64,000 bases of DNA from Moniliophthora roreri (lineage: Eukaryota; Basidiomycota; Agaricomycetes; Agaricales; Marasmiaceae). The number at the start of each line of letters is the position of its first letter. Within the stretch, counting starts at the first letter, position 1. Shown here in pieces: positions 43,386 to 53,560 of this stretch. A program made the translations under genes and the position numbers. The stretch is from positions 372,001 to 436,000 of the forward strand of contig LATX02000195.1 of the NCBI GenBank assembly GCA_001466705.2. Direction: 5' to 3'. The notes beneath the pieces are model-generated. The model worked only from the letters and a program-made list of their open reading frames with translations, ran no database searches and had not been told where the DNA came from.

Positions 43386-44687
43386 ATGTCTTCTTACACC
43401 AACCCTTCCGTCCGAACTGGTCTACCTCCTTTCAATCCTCCACATCAAACCTTCCCAGACGATGCTGTCCATACCGAACCTTTCCATCCCTCGACGTTCG
43501 AACTTCTCTACCTCATGAATTGCGAACATTACGACGAGGAATTGGCGACTGCGATAGATGCCTCTAACGAAAGGAACCGAGCCATCTATGGGAGTCTTCT
43601 CTTCCTTAGAGGGCAAAGACGACAAATGATGGAGAACATGACAAGAGTAGACAGACACATGGGCCAGTTAGCCCAACAAATTTCTGATGATGAAACCTTC
43701 ACTATGACTGGGGCTATAGTGGTACCACGTCCAGCTCTTGATATCACAAACTTACCGCTTCATATAGTTCTTCCAGACACAGATCCCGATGGAGATCGCT
43801 TCGCTACGGACGACGACGTCAGCCCCAACGACCCAGTCTTCCTCAGGAAGGCTCTCGCCCATCGAAGAAGCCTCAGACGAGCAACCGAAATCTCTAAGGG
43901 GCAGCACCTCCTCCAACTCCGACAGCGAATCATTGCACCGATCCCCTCTCCCTGTATTCCCCAGACCGAGCTACCCGAGCGAGTGGACGCGTCCACCAGC
44001 AGAAGAAGCCCGACGCCCGTGGGAGCCGTCGGCGCCCTACCTCCCAACGAGCGAACCCTTCTCTACTCCGATTCATTCCCCATTACAGACGACACCCGAG
44101 ACGATGACTTGGATGTCTCCGACATCAGCGGAAGAGCGGCAAAATTCCCTATTGTCTCCCCTCCTACCACCCCGCCCGCAATGTCTCCCAGCCATGAACT
44201 CCCCACCTCCCCTTCCAATGCAACCGAACCTTCCAGGGAGACCTATAACGCAGCAAGGCTTTCTCCAGAACTCCCGGACCCCTTACGCCTCCCCTCCCCC
44301 ATTGTCCCAATCAACCCAGACACCCAACGTCCCTACCGTATCGGTGTGGGACGACGAGGACGCGGAACCGGACGACAGGGATTCGCAAACCGAAGCCAGA
44401 TCAAGCAGTCCTATAATGCATACTACGGCACTGCTCGACGAGGTTCACCAAGAGTTGAGTGTCCTGTGTGTAAATTGGGAGAACACTGCGCCGTCGACTG
44501 TCTGGACTATGTCTGCCCGGTTTGCAACACTCATAAAGCTGGCCATCTCCCTGGACATTGTAGGGACAGAAGAAGGTCTACGAGAACTGCGGGACGAAAC
44601 GATACCGGCGGTACATCGACTCTTGACGACGATTGGAGACATGATACCACGTGGGACAATGCCGACTACGGGAATGGAGAGCAGTGA
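43386..44687 (+). CDS. Gyp1 ORF3: second Gag-like zinc-knuckle protein (intact)
   Basis: 433-aa frame starting 20 nt after the pol stop, in the position where env would lie. The N-terminal 150 residues are mainly helical-looking (PSTFELLYLMN, RNRAIYGSLLFLRGQRRQM, SPNDPVFLRKALAHRRSLRR). A long Pro/Ser/Thr-rich linker follows, then an Arg/Gly patch (RRGRGTGRQGF), two zinc motifs CPVCKLGEHCAVDC and CPVCNTHKAGHLPGHC, a basic RDRRR, and an acidic tail ending YGNGEQ. The Gyp2 ORF3 has the same order (PSPFELLFLVN, NSPEFIRAATTYNTRIRAA, CPVCRVAYHRARHC, CKECGLFAPGHIPWHC, YGDGEQ). A nucleic-acid-binding role, like a nucleocapsid, is inferred from the knuckles. There is no signal peptide or membrane segment, so it is not an envelope protein. 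Translation may depend on reinitiation after pol. Confidence 0.75.
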   Translation: MSSYTNPSVRTGLPPFNPPHQTFPDDAVHTEPFHPSTFELLYLMNCEHYDEELATAIDASNERNRAIYGSLLFLRGQRRQMMENMTRVDRHMGQLAQQISDDETFTMTGAIVVPRPALDITNLPLHIVLPDTDPDGDRFATDDDVSPNDPVFLRKALAHRRSLRRATEISKGQHLLQLRQRIIAPIPSPCIPQTELPERVDASTSRRSPTPVGAVGALPPNERTLLYSDSFPITDDTRDDDLDVSDISGRAAKFPIVSPPTTPPAMSPSHELPTSPSNATEPSRETYNAARLSPELPDPLRLPSPIVPINPDTQRPYRIGVGRRGRGTGRQGFANRSQIKQSYNAYYGTARRGSPRVECPVCKLGEHCAVDCLDYVCPVCNTHKAGHLPGHCRDRRRSTRTAGRNDTGGTSTLDDDWRHDTTWDNADYGNGEQ

Positions 44688-44850
44688 GAGACCACGAGAT
44701 CCACTGCTAGGGGACGGGATCGTCGTCGACATGGGTTCTCCAGAAGGACCAAGGATTTTTAGGCGGATAGATAGAGAAACGGTGGTAAGAGAAGCGCAAT
44801 GGGGAGGCGAGTGGTTAGTGGAAGGACAGCCAATCGCTTCGAACGTGTAA
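43789..44850 (+). CDS. Gyp1 ORF4: conserved frame overlapping ORF3 (+1)
   Basis: 353-aa frame from ATG 43789, in the +1 frame relative to ORF3, overlapping it for about 900 bases and continuing 163 bases beyond. The N-terminal two thirds are Pro/Ser-rich and may be constrained mostly by ORF3. The C-terminal domain is conserved in Gyp2 ORF4: VSVWDDE, LLDEVHQELSVLCVNWENTA, then LAISLDIVGTEEGL and ETIPAVHRLLTTIGDM, against ASVWDDE, VEEVHAFLCALCAEWRTTA, LGIYLGIVVSDEGR and RTIPGAHALLTTIS. This conserved part is encoded by the same DNA as the ORF3 zinc knuckles. No known domain is recognised. How it is started (leaky scanning, reinitiation, frameshift from ORF3) is unknown. Confidence 0.6.
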   Translation: MEIASLRTTTSAPTTQSSSGRLSPIEEASDEQPKSLRGSTSSNSDSESLHRSPLPVFPRPSYPSEWTRPPAEEARRPWEPSAPYLPTSEPFSTPIHSPLQTTPETMTWMSPTSAEERQNSLLSPLLPPRPQCLPAMNSPPPLPMQPNLPGRPITQQGFLQNSRTPYASPPPLSQSTQTPNVPTVSVWDDEDAEPDDRDSQTEARSSSPIMHTTALLDEVHQELSVLCVNWENTAPSTVWTMSARFATLIKLAISLDIVGTEEGLRELRDETIPAVHRLLTTIGDMIPRGTMPTTGMESSERPRDPLLGDGIVVDMGSPEGPRIFRRIDRETVVREAQWGGEWLVEGQPIASNV

Positions 44851-44858
44851 GTTCGAAG
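44837..44858 (+). terminator. Hairpin with the ORF4 stop codon in its loop (copy 3)
   Basis: Perfect 8-bp stem CTTCGAAC/GTTCGAAG with loop GTGTAA, the last three bases being the ORF4 stop. It lies 15 nt before the 3' LTR, next to the polypurine tract. Also in copy 2, with a 7-bp version in copy 1 and the inverted copy. Class chosen as nearest fit; function unknown. Confidence 0.4.
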
Positions 44859-44873
44859 GTAAGACGGGGGTAA

Positions 44874-45500
44874 TGTTACAGTCAGACATGAACAGACAAT
44901 CTTTTTCTCTTTTCCTATTTCTTGCTTTGACACTTTAGCGCTTTCAAGCGCTAGTTTTCTCTTTTTTACCTATGCTTCTCATTGACATCTGGACACATCC
45001 ACATTCCCAGCCCCCTTTTCCGACTTCATGCCTATCTTCTTATTTAAGATGTCATCACTACGTCAGCAATGACATCGAGATGATATCGTTATTCTATTCG
45101 TTTCTTTCTCTTTCTTTTAATGATGCGATGTCACTTCTGACGTCGCTTATTGTATTATAATATTTATTTTTACTTCCTCGACATCACTTTCGATGTCATG
45201 TTCCTATTTATCATAACGACAAAGGGACACTCTGTTTACTAAACAAACGATGTCGACCTTGCAGTTTGTATGCAACTAGTAGACTACAATCGTTGTATAA
45301 GTAGATAGTTTGCAGGTCTAAGCTAATCCAGCTTGACCTAGTTAACCTTTTGGACATCTTGCTCATCTCGACCGAACTCTGAGAACTTCAACGCTAGTTG
45401 AGGAACTCAAAACTCAAACTTGTACTTTTTGTCGACCTAAGCGCCGTTACGTCATTACGGTTGTTAAGGTTGTTGTCGTTGCTGCGCAAGTAACGTAACA
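44874..45500 (+). repeat. Gyp1 copy 3 3' LTR
   Basis: 627 bp, TGTTAC...GTAACA, preceded by AAGACGGGGGTAA (polypurine tract). Identical to the 5' LTR for about 450 bases, then diverged; the CTACCTCAGC before the transcript start is CTAATCCAGC here. Confidence 0.9.
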
Positions 45501-45979
45501 TTCAAAGGATTAACTAGGTCAAGCTGAGGTAGCTTAGACCTGTAAACTATCTACTTATACAACGATTGTAGTCTACTAGTTGCATACAAACTAATAGTGC
45601 GACATCGTTTGTTTAGTAAACAGAGTGTGCCTTTGACGACGTGATAAATAAGAATATGACATCAGAAGTGATGTCGAGGAAGCAAAAATAAATATAATGA
45701 TACAATAAGCGACGTCAGAAATAACATCGCATCATAAATAGAAAGAGAGAAACGAATAGAATAATGACATCATCTCGATGTCATGAATGACACAATGATG
45801 ACATCTTAAATACAATGATAGGCATGAAATCGGAAAAGGGAACTGGGAATGTGGATGTGTCCAGATGTCAATAAGAAGCATAGGTAAAAAAAGAGGAAAC
45901 TAGCGCTTGAGAGCGCTAAAGTGTTAAAGCAAGAAATAAGAAAAGAAAAGAGATTGTCTGTCTGCATGCGACTGTAACA
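45501..45979 (-). repeat. Gyp1 copy 4 LTR (truncated)
   Basis: Reverse complement of a Gyp1 LTR; its TGTTAC tip is at 45979 and it breaks off at 45501, where it abuts the end of the copy 3 LTR. Confidence 0.85.
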
Positions 45980-46002
45980 TTACCCCCGTCTTACCTTCGA
46001 AC

Positions 46003-47060
46003 TTACACGTTCGAAACAATTGGTTGCCCCTCTATGAGCCATTCTCCTTCCCATTGCGCTTCTCTCATCACCGTCTCTCGATCTATCTGCCTGAATATCC
46101 TTGGTCCTTCTGGAGAACCCATGTCGATGGCAATCCCATCTCCCAATGGTGGATCTTGAGGCCGTTCACTGTTCTCCATTTCCATAGTCGGCGTCGTCCC
46201 ACGTAGTATCATCCTGCCAATCGACGTCAAGAGTTGATGTACTGCCAGTATCGTTTCGTCCCACAGTTCTCGTAGACCTTCTTCTGTCTCTACAATATCC
46301 AGGGAGATGGCCAGCTTTATGAGTGTTGCAAACTGGGCAGACATAGTCCACACAGTCGACGGCGCAGTGCTCTCCCAGTTTGCACACAGAACATTCAACT
46401 CTTGGTGAACCTTGTCGAGTAACGCCATAGTATGCGTTATAGGATCGTTTGATGTTGAGTTGATTGGCGAATCCCTGTCGTCCCGTTCCACGTCCTCGTT
46501 GTCCCACACCGATACGATAGAGACGTTGGGTGTCTGGATTGACTGGGACAATGGGGGAGGGGAGGTGTATGGGGTCCGGGAGTTCTGGAGAAAGTCGTGC
46601 TCTCTGGAAGGTTGTTCTGGAAGGTTCGGCCGTACTGGAAGGGGCGGAGGGGAGTTCGTGGCTGGTAGACATTGCGGGCAGAGTAGTAGGAGGGGAGACA
46701 TTGGGGAATTTTCCAGCTCTTCTGCTGGCGTTGGAGACGTCTGAGTTGTTGCTTCAGGCATCGTCTGTAATGGGGAATGGATCAGGGTAGAGAAGGGTTC
46801 GTTGGTCGGCAGGTAAACTGCTGACACCTGCCGTGGGAGTCAGGCTTCTTCTGCTGGTAGACGCATCCATGCGTCCCATTGCGTGGGTCTGGGGGAGAGA
46901 GGAAGGGGGGATTGGGGTCTGAATTGTTTCAAGGCATCGTTGTCTAAGCTAGAGGAGGTACTGGCCCTTGGAGATCTCTGTTGCTCGTTTGAGGCCTCTT
47001 CGATGGGTGATAACCTTCCTGAAGAAGGCTGGGTCGTTGGGGGAGACGTCCTCATCCGTA
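46003..47060 (-). pseudogene. Gyp1 ORF4, copy 4
   Basis: The minus-strand ORF4 frame is open at 47055-46840 and again at 46827-46003 with a stop between them. The conserved C-terminal domain (VSVWDNED, LLDKVHQELNVLCANWESTA, LAISLDIVETEEGLRELW) is preserved. An independent third version of the module. Confidence 0.7.
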
Positions 47061-47479
47061 GCGAAGCGATCTCCGTTGGGATCTGTGTCTGGAAGAATTA
47101 CATGAAGCGGTAAGTTCGCAACATCAAGAGTTGGACGTGGTACTGCTATTGCCCCGGTTACTGTGAAAGTCTCGTCGTCTGTAATATGTTGGGCTAACAT
47201 GCCCATGTGTCGGTCTAGTCTTGTCACGTTCTCCAAGAGTTGTCGCCGCTGTCCGCAAAGGAAGACTAGACAACCATAGAGAGCATGGTTTCTTTCACTG
47301 CTGGCGTCGATAGCAGTTGTCAATTCCTCGTCGTAGTGTTCACAATTCATGAGATAGAGGAGTTCGAACGTAGAAGGGTGGAACGGCTCAGTGTGGACGG
47401 CATCGTCTTGGAAAACTTGGACAGGGGGATCGAAAGGAGGTAGACCAGTTCGGACAGACGGGTTGGTGTAGGAAGACAT
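46166..47479 (-). pseudogene. Gyp1 ORF3, copy 4
   Basis: ATG at 47479 (MSSYTNPSVRTG). Open to 46949, then interrupted; the C-terminal part is open at 46672-46166 with zinc motifs CSVCKLGEHCAVDC and CPVCNTHKAGHLPGYC, ending YGNGEQ. The first Cys pair and all His positions are retained. Confidence 0.7.
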
Positions 47480-47496
47480 GTTTTGGTTGGAATGGG

Positions 47497-48858
47497 GAAT
47501 CAACACAAGTTGTGGGCAATTTTGTAGTCCAGGTATAACTCCATCGAATGTTTTAAGCCAGCTGGCTTCAGCCACTGATTGTGGGAGGAGTTGTATCCTT
47601 TCCAGGAAACAAGGTATTCCTTTGGCGGTTGGTTCTTCTTTTTCGGTTGATGCCCGATGATGGCTTCGACTTCATATTCTTCTTGTCCTTCAACTATATC
47701 CGGGGGTGGTTCTAGAAAGTTGGGTCCGTGAACGTCGGTTTCTTTGTATCGTGACAAAAGACCAGCGTGGAAAACAGGGTGAATTCTCCATTGAAATGGG
47801 AGCTTCAACCTGTACGTCACGGGTCCTAGAACTTCTGTGATTTCGAAGGGTCCTTCGCGTTTTGGGGATAGTTTTGGAGATGGGTATCCCAACGACAAGT
47901 TCTTCCCTTCTAGCCAGACCTTCTGACCCTTCTCGAACTTGTCTAGATCCTTTCCACTTCTCTCTTTCACCTTTCTTGCTGCAATGTCCAACAGGGCTGA
48001 TGTTTCTTCTCTCAACTTCTTCAGTTTGGCCATTCTCTTTTCTACAGACGGCACTGTTGTCTTTTCAAAAACGGTAGGGAGAGGTCGGGGATGATATCCC
48101 ATCGTGAGATAGAAAGAGGAGTTTTTTGTGACTGAATGCGTTTGGGTGTTGTGTGCGAATTCAGCGAAGTGAAGGAGATCTTTCCATTTCGTTTGTTCTT
48201 TGGCGCAGAAGAATCAAAGAAAGATTTCTACTTCTTGATTGACCCTTTTAGTTTCTCCGTCTGTTTGAGGATGATAAGCGGTACTTAGCATTTGCTTTAT
48301 CTCTAATAGTTTTCCCATCTCTTTGAAGACTTCAGCTGCGAATCGTGGGTCTCGGTCCGAAATAATCTTGTCAGGCAGTCTGAAGCGCTTGTAGACATGT
48401 TGAAAAAGTAGTTCCGCTGTGTCTGTGGCGTCGATCTTCTTGTGACATGGGATGAAAATTACCCCCTTCATAGCCGCATGGTTGACCACAACCAATATCG
48501 AATCAGAATCTGCAATCTTGGGTAGGTCTGTGATTAAGTCCATTGATATGATTTGAAACGGCAACACATCTTTGTGACCCCCAATGGGTTGTATGGGTGT
48601 TCGTGTTGGATGTGTATTCACTTTCATTTGTTGGCATGCGGCGCACCCATCAACAAATGATTTGATGAACTTTGTCATCCCTGGCCCCACCGATAATCTC
48701 TCTGCACCTGATCAACTGTGTTCCATTGCCCAGAGTGTCCGTGAGGTAAGGCTTCATGAATTGTTTTGACAATCAGTCTTTGCAATGTTGGGTCGTTCGG
48801 AACATAGATCCTATCCTTGTAAAACAATAGGTTCTCTTCGGTTCTCCAGTCTTTATTA
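47497..48858 (-). pseudogene. pol: Gyp1 Pol C-terminal part, copy 4
   Basis: Integrase and chromodomain on the minus strand. Stops separate 48690-48214 from 48102-47500; one is a TGA where other copies have the CGA of FLRFFCAKEQ. The DDE residues are still readable (MDLITDLP, SDRDPRFAAEVF, and ETKRVNQEVE with E-to-K next to the catalytic segment). Chromodomain reads YLVSWKGYNSSHNQW. Confidence 0.85.
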
Positions 48859-49126
48859 ACTCAAAGTAGGGCCTGTCATACTTGAAGCCAAGGCTTGAGC
48901 AATCACGTACAGCAAAGTATGAGCCATTCTCTGGACATTTGTGTGCCCAGCTGTATGAGTCTGAATGGGAAGGATGATAAGTGAAGCCACCATCCAATAC
49001 GATGGCTTTACTTTCCTTTTGGGCGAGCAGAAGGGTATCAAGGAGCTTGTCGTTTTGACCCCTGAACTGTTCTTGAATGGAACATAAAACAGACTCGTAA
49101 CTAGGGTTTCCACACTCTCTAGCCTG

Positions 49127-50460
49127 TCAAAGGAGTGTACACGTTTGTTGAATAAGAAGAGACTCCTGAATGTGGTAGATCGAATACCCTTTCCCTGAGC
49201 TCCAGTTTTCCCACGTAAAAGTTTGTATTAAAAACCGCTCGTCAAACCAGGCAAGAATTTCGTCACCGTGTTCTTGAGTGGCATGGTACAAGTTCATATC
49301 TGATGCAGGTGCCTTCTCATTGCTATAATTCTCTTGCCACAGAACGCAGCCAAATTCCATAATGTTCAGCAGCGAAAGCAAGTCGATGACGCCGCTAAAC
49401 ATGTTGAGCATCGGTAGATTAGCTAGCACATAGTTCTCGTTGGCCACTTCCAAGTAAAAGTTGCTGTTTTTGACGATTGTGTAGTGCCAATATTGAACGA
49501 TACGAGCAAGCATAGTTCTGTGACAGTCATGTTCCATATTGGTGAAGTGTTCATGATGAACCATGTGCAGTAAAGCCCAACAGGTACGCCGAATCATCGA
49601 CATGCAGTAAAAATGTCCGCCATGACAGACAGCAGTCTCTGTAGTGACCACATAATGCAGTCATGAGTGGCATGACTCTAGACAAGCATTACTATCAGCA
49701 ATCATTTCAGAGATAGAAGCTGTTACTAACATTGACTCGCCAGGACCTAATAAGGCTGTTGTAGCTTTGTACCCTACTGTGTTGACACAGTTTAGTTCCA
49801 GGCCCTGGAAAAACTCCAGCGACGCAGAGGCTGTCCAGTCATTCTCGTTTTCTGGTGTGAGAATGGTAACAGGTTTGTAACCCATAACAACTGTGATTAT
49901 GGTTGTGAAACTACAAGCATCAACGTGTGCTCTATGAAAAGCATCCCTCAGGGAAAAGAGGGACCATTTCCTGTCCAATATGAAGGAAGACAGCACTGGA
50001 CTGTCTATAGATCGCAAATCATTGCAACAAATCCATGCGACACTATCAGTGCATAGTGCAGTCGGCATCCAATTGTTATCACCACAGGAGGGCAGAGACA
50101 ACACATTCAAAGGCCTGGGGTTTGGTTTCTTCGACTCTTGGATGACTTGCCATAAGGTGGCTTCTCTGTGAACAAAGTTGGCTTCTTTTGACTTCCCAAG
50201 TAGGGAAATGTCTACTCAGATTTGTTAGCAAGAGTAAGAGTATCAAAAATAGAGTAAGTTACTTACTATGGATGGTGCATGGGGTGAAAAGATTCCCAAC
50301 TGACTGTAAGAGTTCAATGAGGGAACACCCATCAAGGATCGGATGTTTGCCGCATTCAATGAAGAAGGGTTTTTGGCTGAAAAGCGATTAGAGAGAATGT
50401 CCTTCATACGTATCCCACTTCTCTAGTGAGATTACCACTGCACTGGAAAATCTTGGGTCA
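49127..50460 (-). pseudogene. JmjC-like (cupin, 2-oxoglutarate/Fe(II) oxygenase-type) protein relic
   Basis: Minus-strand exons give TLWQVIQESKKPNPRPLNVL, then SLRDAFHRAHVDACSF with the HxD iron-binding pair (HVD), a cupin strand VVMGYKPVTILTPE, GPGESML, and after an intron of about 90 bases (49637-49726) TAVCHGGHFYCMSMIRRTCW with the candidate distal His, then HFTNMEHDCHRTMLARIVQYW and a 100-residue tail to the stop at 49127. The layout matches the JmjC-like proteins that are abundant in mushroom genomes. Upstream exons (50300-50400: KPFFIECGKHPILDGCSLIE) appear to belong to the same gene. Whether the whole gene is still functional is doubtful, because the presumed N-terminal part (next entry) carries in-frame stops. 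Substrate unknown. Confidence 0.65.
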
Positions 50461-50462
50461 TC

Positions 50463-53400
50463 TCAATTGAATACTGGCCTGAGGTTCTTGAGTTGCTCCG
50501 CACAGTCGTCGGATGTAGGTTCCCTGTCAGGGCGAAACGGAAGCAAGTCGGGCTGTTGATAAGGGAGTATTATCCAAGGATTGTCACACAAAGTTCGAAT
50601 GTCCATTAGTTCAAATTTGTCCAACGAAGCTCGAATGTCACAGTGAGTTGTCTCTGTGCTCCATACAATGAGGTGTTGCATGTCATCAAGATCAGACCGC
50701 AAGTATCGTTGAGGAAGGTAGAAGTAGTGGCTGCTGGACAGACATCGCAAGTCATATTGAGGCCCCACAAATGGCTGGAATACAAATCAGCAAATATTCC
50801 ACTAGATACGTTCAATGCTAACCATTCAGTCAGAAGACTCTGAGAGTAGGGGAAGTCCTGTGGATAGCTTATCTGACTTTGATGCAGCCAGATTTTGGGT
50901 CTTTTTGCCTGCCTTGCCAACCAGGCTCTCTGCCTTTTTTTTGGATTTCTTAGGCTCAGGTGGATCTATCTTGATAACAATCTGAGGTTTCTTCTTGTTC
51001 CGATCGGAGTGTCTCACTGCAATAACAATTAGATGTAAACCAGCACTGAGAATAAGGAATGCCCTATGGTTTGCCTCAATGTCATTGTTAGCGTCCAGGT
51101 TGATAAGATCAGATGCCCCTTCCTCGACCATTGGCTCATCCTTCTTTGGAACAGCCTCCATGTACTCATCGACGTTTCGCTTCTCGTCAAACATCAGGTG
51201 TACTTTATTGTCATCGGGATCATGTTGCCACTGGATGTGCTCTGGGTCCAAGAGGTTTCCATCAGCATCAAGAGCGCAATTTTCGGGATCAGATGCTTTT
51301 GAAGCATACACTTTCGATATGTCCTTGATGTTTTGAACCTTATCAGACTGTTTGGGATCAACAACATCGATAGTCGTCTCTTCTAGCCAATCCTGGTACG
51401 CCTCCTTTGAAATCTGAATATATTTGTTTGTCCCATATCCATGACTATTGCTCTCCCTCTCTTTCTTCCTCTCATCCTCAATCTCTTTCTCATCCTCACC
51501 TTCAGTCTCATTTTCATCCCCACTCTTGACGTAGAAGTTTACTGCAAAGTTATCCATTGTGAACTTTGGACTCGGGGGACGATTAATGGGCAAGGAGACT
51601 TCCGGGGTTTTTGCTGTACTCAAGTCCAATACAGGTATCTCATTGATATCTTCATTGTCCTTTTCAATTTCTGTGCTAGACGCTGGCAAGCTGGAACCAC
51701 TGTGACCTCCTTCATACCCACTGAAACTACTGAGGAAACCACTGCTATATCCACTATACACACCCTGTCCACCACTGCTGTAACCGTGGCTGAAAGATTC
51801 GAAACTAGCACTGAGATGCAGGGGAGATGTCTCAGTCCTATTTGAAGATAGCTGAGACGAGGAAGATGTCGTAGAAAGGGGTGCAGATAATGCGACGAAA
51901 TGAGCTTGCAAATTGTTTGAGTCACTGAGTGGTGTATCATCGCTGGCGGGCCAATTGAGTGATCGTGGAGGACCAGCCCTTTCAAGCAAGGCATCAATTT
52001 CCTTCTGAAATTGGGAGACTTCATCATGCTCGACTGAAGCTTCAGTGAGGGGTGGTTCTTTGGGGAGATGTGGTGACTCCATCTGTACCTCTTCATCTGT
52101 TGGTTGCACAGTCTGTTCGATTTTTGTGACAAGTTCATCACATTTTCCTTCCAGCTCATCTGCAGTAGTTCCGCTTATGCCTCTCCTTTACGGACTCTGT
52201 GTGCACCTCTGGCTGATTGTGTGTGACTATTTCTGGAGACACCTGTGCATTCCCAACTAGCCCTCTCTTATCTGATTCTTCCTCTGAACTTTGCTCTTCT
52301 GAACTGATTTTCTGGGCTTGGTCCATATGGTCTACTAACCCAATGTCTGCTGGATCATACTCAACGACAAATGAAGGATCCGGATTGTATTCAAGGTAAT
52401 GATGTAGTGTGTGGTCGTTGGATTGAACCTTTTTCATTGGTTTTATCTCGAGGCCGACATCTTTTGAGAAGAAATTTCATGTCTCTTCGTCTGTTATAGG
52501 ATCCAGGGCTGACCAATAACTCAAAAAGTTGCTCAAAGCTTCTTTGGCTGATCTCTCCTCCATGGCCATGGCTTGCAGCTCCATCCATAATGCGTTTTCA
52601 ACCTGGATGAGTGCCTGAGGTTTTGTATTGCCTAAATGTAACCAGACCTGTTGAATGCCAATCAGAACAAAAAATTCAATTGAAAGCAACTCCTTACTTG
52701 TGTCATCGTACTTTGCTGAATGTCTCTTCCAAGCAAGTTTTGCCCCATAAGGAGAATCAAAGGCGAAACAGTGATAGCGGCATACAGAGCACCCCTGTAC
52801 CTCGCTGCATTGTAACGGACTGCGATATTTCTCCGAATGCCTGGATGGCTATTTTTGTCAATGAATGGTGGAATTACTGGAAAGAACCTACCTGGTCATT
52901 AAGATGTCCAACTCTGCCTTGTTACTGGGAATATCGCTGTAGCCCTGTATATCTTATGAGATTCGACCGTATGATAACTGAACAAGACTTCATACTATCT
53001 TCAAGATCAACAGAAAGAATGCAACAGCATCTAGGTTCATCAGGTTTATATCTTGAGCCACTCTCTTTCCCCAATAGCCTATAGAAGACAGAAGTCTGCC
53101 TATAGGTCCTGTAGCTGTTGGGTCTGTGTCGTTTTGTGTCATTGTTATCTCCCCTCTCAACGATATTAGCATTGAGACCCAATCTGTTAGATTGCCCAGA
53201 CCAGGCCAGGGAAACCATAAGCAATGCGATTTGAACATGTACCGCTCGAATATGCACCAGATTATTGTGCTTTTCAGCAGTCATCAAGTATTTTGTCCAA
53301 GGTAGTCTTGTCAAAGGTTCAGGTAAACCTGCATTATCTATTGATATGAATCTATCCATCAAAATGTAAAGCAACAGGCTGTGGAAAGCTGGCTTATATT

Positions 53401-53560
53401 TTTTGGCGAAATGAATGTCATTTCGAATCACGGCACAAAGAGATCATTCATCCTTGTTGCTGTAGGTTTTCGTTATGAAATTGAATGAATTTCTGGCAGC
53501 ATTCTGCCTTTGAATTGAGTACTAAAGTTCAGATTAACTCACAATCACGAACCTAGAACA
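50463..53560 (-). pseudogene. Decayed N-terminal part of the JmjC-like gene or a separate unknown gene
   Basis: Minus-strand coding-like segments in order: 53550-52922 (NDIHFAKKYKPAFHSLLLYI, LPEPLTRLPWTKYLMTAEKH), interrupted upstream by an in-frame TGA near 53447; 52910-52690 (a hydrophobic stretch ITVSPLILLMGQNLLG), a good intron (GTAAGG to CAACAG) and 52640-52480 ending at a TGA that the frame continues beyond; 52437-52156 acidic; 52109-50826 (427 codons, Ser-rich, acidic, then Lys-rich KKKPQIVIKIDPPEPKKSKK); 50768-50463 (HYFYLPQRYLRSDLDDMQHL). Frame changes at about 52180 and 50826 need either very short introns (about 32-35 nt) or mutations. No domain is recognised. TGA stops at places where CGA fits suggest decay by C-to-T change. 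Confidence 0.45.

Larger units (their letters stand above)
34398..45500 (+). mobile_element. Ty3/gypsy chromovirus Gyp1, copy 3 (composite)
   Basis: The only Gyp1 copy here with both complete LTRs and complete gag, ORF3 and ORF4. Its middle is abnormal: 1,552 bases of pol are tandemly duplicated (36667-38218 and 38219-39770), and after the N at 41761 the integrase region is repeated (39846-41354 equals 41762-43270). Without these the element would be about 7.6 kb. The RT catalytic motif is YMND in both duplicate copies. No matching target duplication is seen (TATAT left, TTCAA right), so the two ends may come from different insertions. Confidence 0.85.
45501..48858 (-). mobile_element. Ty3/gypsy chromovirus Gyp1, copy 4 (inverted, truncated)
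   Basis: 3' part of a Gyp1 copy on the minus strand: truncated LTR, ORF4, ORF3 and the integrase-chromodomain end of pol, breaking off at about 48858 inside the region that encodes the start of the integrase zinc domain. It faces copy 3 head to head at 45500/45501, where its LTR lacks about 130 terminal bases. Several stops show that it is dead. Confidence 0.85.

Noticed and set aside
43386..44850. ORF3 or ORF4 as an envelope glycoprotein
   Set aside because: Position fits, but neither has a signal peptide, membrane segment or Cys-rich ectodomain; ORF3 has nucleocapsid-type knuckles instead.
52481..53447. Possible UGA recoding, because relic genes show in-frame TGA but continue
   Set aside because: TGA is used as a normal stop by inhibitor copies A and C and by gag in both families, and the internal TGAs sit where CGA is plausible, which fits C-to-T decay.
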